The notes under the pieces: generated by a model
What the model was told of the DNA's origin: nothing
What the model saw: only the letters and a program-made list of their open reading frames with translations
The model's database searches: none
In this document: in pieces, positions 48,001 to 60,700 of the stretch
Numbering within the stretch: the stretch's first letter is position 1
Layout: the number at the start of each line of letters is the position of its first letter
Translations under genes and position numbers: made by a program
Assembly (NCBI GenBank): GCA_018857735.1
Contig: JABMCL010003406.1
Coordinates: forward strand, 55,001-119,000
DNA from: Alviniconcha marisindica
Lineage: Eukaryota > Mollusca > Gastropoda > Provannidae
Reading direction: 5' to 3'
DNA length: 64,000 bases

Positions 48001-51000
48001 TGGACACAATGAGATCAGGCAAGACAAGACTGGACACAATGAGATCAGGTAAGACAAGACTGGACACAATGAGATCAGGTAAGACAGGACTGGTCACCAT
48101 GAGATCAGGTAAGACAGGACTGGACACCATGAGATCAGGTAAGAGGACTGGACATGAGATCAGGTAAGACAGGACTGGTCACCATGAGATCAGGAAAGAC
48201 AGAACAGGTCACCATGAGATCAGGTAAGACAGAACTGGACACCATGAGATCAGGTAAGACAGAACTGGACATGAGATCAGGTAAGACAGAACTGGTCACC
48301 ATGAGATCAGGTAAGACAGGACTGGTCACCATGAGATCAGGTAAGACAGAACTGGTCACCATGAGATCAGGTAAGACAGGACTGGTCACCATGAGATCAG
48401 GTAAGACAGAACTGGTCACCATGAGATCAGGTAAGACAGAACTGGTCACCATGAGATCAGGTAAGACAGGACTGGTCACCATGAGATCAGGTAAGACAGA
48501 ACTGGTCACCATGAGATCAGGTAAGACAGAACTGGACACCATGAGATCAGGCAAGACAAGACTGGACACGATGAGATCAGGTAAGACAGGACTGGTCATG
48601 ATGAGATCAGGTAAGACAAGACTGGACATGAGATCAGGTAAGACAGGACTGGACATGAGATCAGGTAAGACAGGACAGGTCACCATGAGAGCAGGTAAGA
48701 CTGGACTGGACGTGAGATCAGGTAAGACAGGACTGGACACGATGAGATCAGGTAAGACAGGACTGGACACCATGAGAGCAGGTAAGACAGGACTGGACAT
48801 GAGATCAGGTAAGACAGGACTGGACACCATGAGATCAGGTAAGACAGGACTGGACACCATGAGATCAGGTAAGACAGGACTGGACATGAGATCAGGTAAG
48901 ACGGAATGGACACCATGAGATCAGGTAAGACAGACTGGACACCATGAGATCAGGTAAGACAGGACTGGACATGAGATCAGGTAAGACAGGACTGGACATG
49001 AGATCAGGTAAGACTGGAATGGACACCATGAGATCAGGTAAGACTAGACTGGACACCATGAGATCAGGTAAGACAGGACTGGACATGAGGTCAGGTAAGA
49101 CAGGACTGGTCACCATGAGTTCAGGTAAGACAGGATTGACACCATGAGATCAGGTAAGACTGGACTGGACACCATGAAATCACCCAGGATCAGGACATAT
49201 GTGGACATGATCAAGATGTAATCACAGACAGGACCACAAAGACAAGTGTAGAAACAAGAAGACTGTATCAGACCAGCTAAGACTGTGCACAAGAAGGTCA
49301 GAGCAGACAGGATTAGGACAAGTGCAGACACAAGGTCAGAGCAGACAGGATTAGGACAAGTGCAGACACAAGGTGAGATCAGACAGGACTAGGACAAGTG
49401 CAGACACAAGGTCAGAGCAGACAGGATTAGGACAAGTGCAGACACAAGGTCAGATCAGACAGGACCAGGACAAGTGCAGACACAAGGTTAGATCAGACAG
49501 GACTAGGACAAGTGCAGACACAAGGTCAGAGCAGACAGGATTAGGAGAAGTGCAGATACAAGGTCAGAGCAGACAGGATTAGGACAAGTGTTGACACAAG
49601 GTCAGATCAGACAGAACAAGTGCAGACACAAGGTCAGAGCAGACAGGATTAGGACAAGTGCAGACATGAGGTCAGATCAGTCAGGATTAGGACAAGTGTC
49701 GACACAAGGTCAAATCAGACAGAACTAGAACAAGTGCAGACACATGGTCAGATCAGACAGAACTGGAACAAGTGCGGACACAAGAAGACCAGAGCAGACA
49801 GGACAAGCATGGACACAAAAACCAGGACAGGTGCTGACACAAGAAGACCAGAGCAGACAGGACCAGGACAGGTGTTGACACAAGAAGACCAGAGCAGACA
49901 GGACTAGGACAGGTGCTGACACAAGAAGACCAGAGCAGACAGGACCAGGACAAGTGCGGACACAAGAAGACCAGAGCAGACAGGACCAGGACAGGTGTGG
50001 ACACAAGAAGACCAGAGCAGACAGGACCAGGACAAGTACGGACACAAGAACCAGGACAGGTGCTGACACAAGAAGACCAGAGCAGACAGGACCAGGACAG
50101 GTGCTGACACAAGAAGACCAGAGCAGACAGGACCAGGACAAGTGCGGACACAAGAAGACCAGAGCAGACAGGACCAGGACAAGTGCTGACACAAGAAGAC
50201 CAGAGCTGACAGGACCAGGACAAGTGCTGACACAAGAAGACCAGAGCAGACAGGACCAGGACAAGTGCGGACACAAGAAGACCAGAGCAGACAGGACCAG
50301 GACAAGTGCGGACACAAGAAGACCAGAGCAGACAGGACCAGAGCAGACAGGACCAGGACAAGTGCTGACACAAGAAGACCAGAGCAGACAGGACCAGGAC
50401 AGGTGTGGACACAAGAAGACCAGAGCAGACAGGACCAGAACAAGTGCTGACACAAGAAGACCAGGGGGCCATTTACACTACAGCCAAGGCTGGACCCGCT
50501 GAGCTGGGCACCCACCGCTGCAATTAAATCGGTGATCCATACCAGATTTGAATTGAAGTCTTATGTCCAAAGATTTGAATCTGAAGTCTTATGTCAAATC
50601 TGATAGCTGGCAAGGGGAGACAAATTGATATTTAACTGTACAAACTATCTGCTGCTATGCTGTCAACAGCATGTCTGGCAACATTCAACATGAAAACACC
50701 AGAGGCACTCACACTTTCAGATGGTAAAAGCCGTAGTCATGCTCCGTCAGCATGACCAGCGTGCGGACACATGGCAGCAGTGATGCGTAGGAATGGCTGG
50801 GGTCACTGATGTGCTCCACACGGCAACAGCTGGGGACATACCTCTGAATACACAGCTGAAACATACACACACACGACAGCTGAACATACACACACAACAT
50901 GCTGAAACATACACACACACACCAGCTGAAACATACACACACACAACAGCTGAAACATACACACACACAACAGCTGAAACATACACACACAACAGCTGAA

Positions 51001-51661
51001 ACATACACACACACAACAGCTGAAATACCCAACACATCACAACAACGCTGAAACATACACACACACAACAGCTGAAACATCACACCAACAGCTGAAACAT
51101 ACACACACAACAGCTGAAACATACCACACACAACAGCTGAAACATACACACACACAACAGCTGAAACATACACACACAAACAGCTGAAACATACACACAC
51201 AACAGCTGAAACATACACACACACAACAGCTGAAACATACACCACACAACACTGCTCAGCAAACAGCTGAAACATCACACACACACAGCTGAAACTCACA
51301 CACACAGCTGAAACATACACACACAACAGCTGAAACATACACACACACAACAGCTGAAACATACACACACACAACAGCTGAAACTCACGCACAACAGCTG
51401 AAACACACACACACACAACAGCTGAAACAAACACACACAACAGCTGAAACAAACACACACAACAGCTGAAACAAACACACACAACAGCTGAAACATACAC
51501 ACACACAACAGCTGTCACACTCTATCTCACAATGACCAAAATACACAAACACAATAGCTGTCACACATACCGTCACACTCATTAATACACATTACACCAA
51601 CTGTCACACTTTTCTTCACACTATCTGAAACAGATGGACAGACACAGGGATGGACAGATAG

Positions 51662-51724
<63 letters not shown>

Positions 51725-54700
51725 CTTACACATATACACACACAACCCAGCAGATGCTGGACCTCTCTTCATGCACCACAAATGTTAAACATTACTTGTT
51801 CATGAACTTAATTTAACTGCAAAACAAAATTGGACATATCAGCGGTAGCAGCAGCATGATTTAAGAGATTCTGCCAACAGTCGCTAAGCAAAAAAACCCA
51901 ACTATATAAACAGAAGTCCTGTAGAAACAGACACCATCATTACAACAAGGATGATGATGACACAGAGCTGCATGTGAAAGAGGGAAGGAGCTGACCTGTT
52001 TCAGCAGAGTCATGGTGGTGTCCTGAGCCACCAGCGTGATCTCCTGGTCGCACAGACTCTGCAACACCGACTGAAACACAGCGCAAAGGCATCAGATACA
52101 ATGACAAACCACACAGTTTCAAAACATCATCGCTGGCCTGCCTGAATGTGTCATGTCCTGGAGAAAAGTTCTTGAATGCGGAACAAAGATGAACTGTATT
52201 TTACACATTGTGCTGTATAACACAAACTAAACTGCATGGTGTAAAATGTAATGTAAAAACAAATTTCTGGTTCACATACAAAGAAATGCTGCTGAAGTCA
52301 AAGTGACTCAAACGTTGTGAGTCCTGACAGCCCAAATTCAGCAACCCCCTTCATGCTTGTAGTAAAGAGATATAGTTCAGGACGATCCAAACATGTAAAG
52401 AAGGTTACAAAGAACACTACTTATTACAGCAGAAAATGCAAATTTTCAGGGTAGGTCCCTTTTTCAAGTTACGAATCAACTGTTAATGGACAACGCTCTG
52501 TCCACATGGGTGGGACCAACTGTTAATGGTCAACGCCCTGTCCACATGGGTGGGACCAACTGTTAACTAATGGTCAACGCCCTGTCCACATGGGTGGGAC
52601 CAACTGTTAACTAATGGTCAACGCCCTGTCCACATGGGTGGGACCAACTGTTAACTAATGGTCAACGCCCTGTCCACATGGGTGGGACCAACTGTTAACT
52701 AATGGTCAACGCCCTGTCCACATGGGTGGGACCAACTGTTAACTAATGGTCAACGCCCTGTCCACATGGGTGGGACCAACTGTTAACTAATGGTCAACGC
52801 CCTGTCCACATGGGTGGGACCAACTGTTAACTAATGGTCAACGCCCTGTCCACATGGGTGGGACCAACTGTTAACTAATGGTCAACGCCCTGTCCACATG
52901 GGTGGGACCAACTGTTAACTAATGGTCAACGCCCTGTCCACATGGGTGGGACCAACTGTTAACTAATGGTCAACGCCTGTCCACATGGGTGGGACCAATT
53001 GTTAACTAATGGTCAACGCCCTGTCCACATGGGTGGGACCAACTGTTAGTGTCTGATGCTCCATACACAAGGGTGGGAGCAACAAAGCAACAGCTGCAAG
53101 CTCCACACAAAGTGCTGCATCCAGCGCCACTCACCACGATGGCTTCCTGGGCCTGAACATGCTGAGGGCGGGACGACACATGATTCATGGTCTGTACCAA
53201 TGACGTGAGGAGGGTCTTGTACTTCTCCTCTGGTGACCTGCACACATGGTAATGTACAACAATGTTATGCAGGTCATGGTCTGATTGGGTGGAGCATACT
53301 TCTCTGGCGGCCTGCGCATATGGTAATATACAACAATATGTGGGTCAAGGTCTGAGTGGAGGGTACACTCACTCACCCAGCACTGACACTCACTCACCTG
53401 GCCCTGACACTCATTCAACCGGCACTGACACCTGGCACTAACACTCACCCAGCACTGACACTCACCCACCCAGCGCTGACACTCACCCACCCAGCACTGA
53501 CACTCACTCACCCAGCACTGGCACTCACCCACCCAGCACTGGCACTCACCCACCCAGCACTGACACTCACTCACCCAGCACTGACACTCACCCAACCAGC
53601 ACTGACACTCACCCACCCAGCACTGACACTCACCCAACCAGCACTGACATTCACCCACCCAGCACTGACACTCACCCAACCAGCACTGACACTCACTCAC
53701 CCAGCACTGACACTCACTCACCCAGCACTGGCACTCACTCACCCAGCACTGGCACTCACTCACCCAGCACTGACACTCACTCACCCAGCACTGATCAGCT
53801 GTAGAATGGCAGACTTGATGCCCGGCTGAGACAGGAGGTAGGAGATCAGACTGAGGATTTTGGTTGTCATGGGCGACACCATCCCTCCTTCCCCCTCCTC
53901 CTTCCCTTCCTTCTCCTTCTCTCCTTCCTTCTTGTCTTCCTCTGGCAGCCCTTCCACCTCTCTCTGCTCCAGGTACACATCCAGCAGACACCTGTGGTAC
54001 ACCAGGTCAAAATCTCTGTTCAGCAAGTAAACATGGTGCTTAATGTCCACGGAAACCATGAGGCTTTTTAGGAATGGGGAGAAGAGAAGGGGGTATGGAG
54101 GTGGGGGGAGAGGGAGATTATATACCTGTCGCTACACTGTCACCACCAGAATGAATCCTGCATTAAGGTGGGCAGCGATGAGAGCCATTTTAATGTTTCA
54201 TAATTGTGAGGGGCAAAGTCAGAAGACAGTGTACACAGACCACAACTTTTGAAGAGAAAGGAGAGCTGAAGCAGATTCGAACCAAAGTTCTTCTGCTTAC
54301 CAGCCAACGCCTTACCGCTAGGCCAAACCGGCTCACAATCACTGTTCAGCAGACGCCTGTGGTACACACAGCCCCAAGGTCAAAATCCTGTGACTGTCAC
54401 TGTCTCTCTCCTCCTGTATCCAGTCTGTTCCACCCCCCACCTCTCTGTTTTTTCTGTCGCTGTCTTTATCTCTCTCTCTCCCTCCCTCCCTCTCTTGTGT
54501 TCTGTCTCTCTGTCCCACCCCTCCCCTCTCTGTGCCACCCTCCCCATCTTTGTTTCTGTCTCTCTCATGGTCTTTCTCTCACTCCATCTCTCTCTCACAG
54601 CCCCCCCCCCCCCCCCCCCCCAAACATCTACTTTGTAACCACCCAGTCTGTCAGCACTGTACCTGGCGATGACGGTGGCTGAGGGGGCGGCCAGGTCGGC

Positions 54701-57700
54701 AATCTGCCAGCAAACACGTCGCAGCAAGCACAGCAAGGGCTGGCAGCCAGTGCCTGCAACACGGTCAGCATACCTTCACATACACCAGTCATGGCAGGGA
54801 ACAGGCTAGCAGGCAACAGCCAAACACACACTGTCACAAGGGGAACAGGCACAGCAGGCAACAGCCAAACACACACTGTCACAAGGGGAACAGGCACAGC
54901 AGCAGGCAACAGCCAAACACACACTGTCACAAGGGGAACAGGCACAGCAGCAGGCAACAGCCAAACACACATTGTCACAAGGGGAACAGGCACAGCAGGC
55001 AACAGCCAAACACACATTGTCACAAGGGGAACAGGCACAGCAGGCAACAGCCAAACACACACTGTCACAAGGGAACAGGCACAGCAGGCAACAGCCAAAC
55101 ACACACTGTCACAAGGGGAACAGGCACAGCAGGCAACAGCCAAACACACATTGTCACAAGGGGAACAGGCACAGCAGGCAACAGCCAAACACACACTGTC
55201 ACAAGGAACAGGCACAGCAGCACAGCCAAACCACACTGTCACAAGGGGAACAGGCACAGCAGGCAACAGCCAAACACACACTGTCACAAGGGGAACAGGC
55301 ACAGCAGGCAACAGCCAAACACACACTGTCACAAGGGGAACAGGCACAGCAGGCAACAGCCAAACACACACTGTCACAAGGGGAACAGGCACAGCAGGCA
55401 ACAGCCAAACACACACTGTCACAAGGGAACAGGCACAGCAGGCAACAGCCAAACACACACTGTCACAAGGGAACAGGCACAGCAGGCAACAGCCAAACAC
55501 ACACTGTCACAAGGGAACAGGCACAGCAGGCAACAGCCAAACACACACTGTCACAAGGGGAACAGGCACAGCAGGCAACAGCCAAACACACACTGTCACA
55601 AGGGGAACAGGCACAGCAGGCAACAGCCAAACACACACTGTCACAAGGGAACAGGCAGCAGCAGGCAACAGCCAAAACACACTGTACAAGGGAACAGGCA
55701 CAGCAAAGGGAACAGCCAAACACATGTCACAGGGACAGGACAGCAGGAAACAACAGCACAAGGCAGACCAGCACACTGTCAGGGGGCCCCAGAAAACACA
55801 CGTCACAAGGGAACAGGCACAGCAGGCACAGCCCGCAAAAAGGGAGACTCCCTGTACATGGTAATGGACAGACAGGCAGGCAGACTGATGGGCAGAGCAG
55901 CAGGCAGACAGAGATGGACACATTGATGGGCAGGCAACACAGATGGCCAGACAGACCAGCAGGCAAACAAAGACACAGATGGACGGACAGACCAGCAGGA
56001 AAACAAAGACACAGATGGACGGACAGACCAGCAGGCATGCAGATTAAGCACAGATGGACAGATTTTTGGGGGCAAGCAGACTCAGACAGACAGACAGACC
56101 AGCAGGTAGATGAATGGACAGGCAGGACTGGATGGATAGACAGACAGACAAAAGACCACAAACTGACAGAAGACCATACCTGCCAGGAGACTGATGAGGT
56201 TGTGTATGTCTGGCATCAGTGGATGAAGGTGAGCACTCCACAGCTTTCTAGTGTTGACGGCCAGTGAGATCTCCTCCTTCCCCAGGGGCTGTTGTGGGAC
56301 ACACAACACAACATCCGCTGTAACATTTCTCTGTCTATGGACACCCAACATCCGCTGTAACATTTCTCTGTCTATGGACACCCAACATCCGCTGTAACAT
56401 TTCACTGTCTATGGACACACAACACAACATCCGCTGTCACATTTCTCTGTCTATGGACACACAACACAACATCCGCTGTAACATTTCACTGTCTATGGAC
56501 ACACAACACATCTGCTGTCACATTTCTCTGTCTATGGACACACAACACAACATCCGCTGTAACATTTCTCTGTCTATGGACACACAACATCTGCTGTAAC
56601 ATTTCTCTGTCTATGGACACACAACATCTGCTGTAACATTTCTCTGTCTATGGACACACAACATCTGCTGTAACATTTCGCTGTCTGTGGACACACAACA
56701 CAACATCCACTGTAACATTTCTCTATGGACCCACAACATCCACTGGAACATTTCCCTATAGACATACAACATCCACTGGAACATTTCTCTATAGATATAC
56801 AACATCCACTGGAACATTTCTCTGTCTATGGACACACTACATCCGCTGTAACATTTCTCGATGGACACACAACACAACAGTTGCTGTAACATTTCACTGT
56901 TTATGGACACACAACACAACATCCACTGTAACACTTGTCTATGGACACAGCGCAACATCCACTGTAACACTTCTCCGTCTGTGGACACACAACATCCACT
57001 GTAACACTTCTCTGTCTATGGACACACAACACAACATCCACTGTAACACTTCTCTGTCTACGGACACACAACATCCACTGTAATGTATCTCTGTCTATGG
57101 ACACACAACACAACATCCACTGTAACACTTGTCTATGGACACAGCGCAACATCCACTGTAACACTTCTCTGTCTGTGGACACACAACATCTACTGTAACA
57201 CTTCTCTATGGACACACAACACAACATCCACTGTAACACTTCTGTGTCTACGGACACACAACATCCACTGTAACACATCTCTGTCTACAGACACACAACA
57301 TCCACTGTAACACATCTCTGTCTACGGACACACAACATCCACTGTAACACTTCTCTATGGACACACAACATCCACTGTAACACATCTCTGTCTACGGACA
57401 CACAACACAACATCCACTGTAACACATCTCTGTCTATGGACACACAACACAACATCCACTGTAACACATCTGTCTACGGACACACAACACAACATCCACT
57501 GTAACACATCTGTCTACGGACACACAACACATCCGCTGTAACATTGCTGTTATTTACTGCAGCAAGACAGATTAATGGGAGTGCAGCAAACACTCACAAA
57601 AAATGGGAAAAACAAAACCAAGTTTGCCCATGTACTGATGATCTAGTGCACTTCTTTATCAGCAGGTTTTATTGGTTTGACCAACCTGTCTCGACCACAC

Positions 57701-60700
57701 CAATGTAAATGTACAGAGTTACTTGCCTGCAAGTGCTGTAACTCTGATGGATTCATACCACATCTACAGTCTATTTATTTCCCCTTTTTCAATAAAACAG
57801 GGAAATCAATCAACATTCATAAACAGAATAATTGTCTGATGGATTCATACCACATCTGCAGTCTGTCTATCTTCCCCTTTTTTTTAAAACAGGAAAATCA
57901 ACGTTCACTGACAAAATAAATGGCCAGGAACGTTTGCTGGAATGAGTTCCACCATTTTCAGCTCATGCGCACCCGTTTCAGACACAGAGACATATTACAC
58001 TGACAGGAGTGCCATACAAAACCTGCCACAGGGAAAAACCAACAACACTCATTTGATCTGACCTCTTTGGACAGCAGTGGAAAGGGCAGGGGCACCAACT
58101 CTGAGATGAGGAGCAGACCACTCATGTAGATGTAGGGGGACTTGACAGCGTAGCGAATCACCTCCTTCATCATCAACGTCCACATGCTGCTGCTGAGGGC
58201 TGGTCATGGAACAGGTACAACAACAACTCAAAGGTCTGCAGCCATCCCATCGCCCAAAGGTCAGTGTCACACAGATTAACACATGTAATGTTGGACAATG
58301 TAATGTGCTGCCAAAACTTGAATGACAGACCACGATCAGCCAATCAGCACACACAAATAAGACACACAGCTCTTTCAACTGCCAGTTTTATTTGACAGTT
58401 AAGAATCATTTCCTTTTGGCGAACTCTCAGTCACTGAAGGGGCCAGGTTGATGGTGCATAAGTGAGAGAGAAAACCTTCTGGTAAATTTTTCAAACATTT
58501 AGCGGGAGAGGACAAGCTTTTATAACACAAACAGGTCTCAGAAAAAGAAACAAACACATGGCAGAGTGCATCGTGCATATTCAATCGTCCGGCTTCAGCA
58601 GATGACAAAACTAGATCTGTGAGATATAACTGTCACATCATATACAATACAGAGTGACTCAAAAGTCACACATTGCATGTTCATTGGTGTTTTGGTTTTT
58701 TCTCTGCAGTACCTGTTGGCTGGCAGGTCCTGAAAACTGGCTCTGTTTTCACATCCTGCTTTTCCATTCTGGGCAATGCTTGCATCATAAACTAACCACT
58801 ACTCAGTTCCTATTTCTTTGGTTATCATTATTCATTGTTAACGAATCATTATTAATGAATCAAGTCTTTTTACCTTCATCTTCTTGAGACTTGAAGTCAG
58901 GCTGAGTGAACGCCAACAGAGTGTCGACGATATCCTTCTGCACCTAAAAGACATAAAAAATTAGATAAAACATGCACATACAGTTTCCCATCAAGTCACA
59001 ATGCAGCTGTCTGAATGGCAGGTGGGTATGCTGTCTTTGTGGAAAAGCACTTGCGAACACAAAATTGGACGGTCTTTCTTTAAAGATGCAAAACTGAGGC
59101 TGTACCTCTGGTGGAGTTTATGTACATTTGATTTACTTGCACGCCAGGTGAGAGTTGTGCTTGTGTGACGTCTTTCAAGTGCTAATGAACTCCCTTGTTA
59201 GCTGATTCACCACAGAGTAACCCTGTGGTTACTCTGAACAACAGAAAAATGCAGGGCCAGTCTTCTTTTCCTAGCAGAAGCCACAATCATCATCCTATCA
59301 TTCTGTGACCATCAGGCCATATGGGTTGTGTTCTCACACTGACCATCAGGCCATATGGGTTGTGTTCTCACACTGTGACCATCAGGCCATATGGGTTGTG
59401 TTCTCACACTGACCATCAGGCCATATGGGTTGTGTTCTCACAATGTGACCATCAGGCCATATGGGTTGTGTTCTCACACTGTGACCATCAGGCCATATGG
59501 GTTGTGTTCTCACAATGTGACCATCAGGCCATACTGGTTGTGTTCTCACACTGTGACCATCAGCCCATATGGGTTGTGTTCTCACACTGTGACCATCAGG
59601 CCATATGGGTTGTGTTCTCACACTGACCATCAGGCCATATTGGTTGTGTTCTCACACTGACCATCAGGCCATATGGGTTGTGTTCTCACAATGGACCATC
59701 AGGCCATATGGGTTGTGTTCTCACAATGTGACCATCAGGCCATATTGGTTGTGTTCTCATTCTGTGACCATCAGGCCATATGGGTTGTGTTCTCACACTG
59801 TGACCATCAGGTCATATGGGTTGTGTTCTCACACTATGACCATCAGGCCATATTGGTTGTGTTCTCACACTGTGACCATCAGGCCATATTGGTTGTTCTC
59901 ACGCTATGACCATCAGGCCATATTGGTTGTGTTCTCACACTGTGACCATCAGGCCATACTGGCTGTGTTCTCACACTGTGACCATCAGGCCATATTGGTT
60001 GTGTTCTCACACTGTGACCATCAGGCCATATTGGTTGTGTTCTCACACTGTGACCATCAGGCCATTTTGGTTGTGTTCTCATACTGTGACCATCAGGCCA
60101 TTTTGGTTGTGTTCTCATACTGTGACCATCAGGCCATATTGGTTGTGTTCTCACACTGTGACCATCAGGTCATATGGGTTGTGTTCTCACACTATGACCA
60201 TCAGGCCATATTGGTTGTGTTCTCACACTGTGACTGTCAGGCCATACTGGTTGTGTTCTCATACTGTGACCATCAGGCCATATTGGTTGTGTTCTCACAC
60301 TGTGACCATCAGGCCATTTTGGTTGTGTTCTCACACTGTGACTGTCAGGCCATACTGGTTGTGTTCTCATACTGTGACCATCAGGCCATATTGGTTGTGT
60401 TCTCACACTGTGACCATCAGGCCATATTGGCCATCAGGCCATTTTGGTTGTGTTCTCACACCAGCAGCTACCAGGCTTTCTCCTTCTTCAAATGACTGGG
60501 CAATAAATACCAGCCACAGCCTCTTACTTAAAGGCGGGCACAGGATTTTTAACGTGCATAAGGATCTGATCAAGGAGTGACAGACAATGACAAGTCCACA
60601 CATGCGTTGATTCGGTAGAACTGAAAAAAAGTCCCCTGACCCTGCCTCAACCAGGAGTCAAACCCACAGCAGTTGGTTACACAGGATTACCAGCGCTAGC

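Noticed and set aside
47700..48918. Long open frames on both strands (up to 254 codons) of repeated MRSGKTGLDT
   Set aside because: The period is 30 bp, a multiple of three, so the array stays open in several frames. No family resemblance, and it lies in a VIRMA intron.
52475..53045. 44-bp array as another splice-site-seeded repeat
   Set aside because: No match to the donor at 53,135 or to any acceptor, and it is about 90 bp away from the exon.
54791..56267. Open frames of 357 and 431 codons
   Set aside because: They are products of a 45-bp minisatellite; composition is purely repeat-driven and intronic.
59321..60580. 296- and 224-codon frames
   Set aside because: 36-bp array inside a VIRMA intron; open on both strands.
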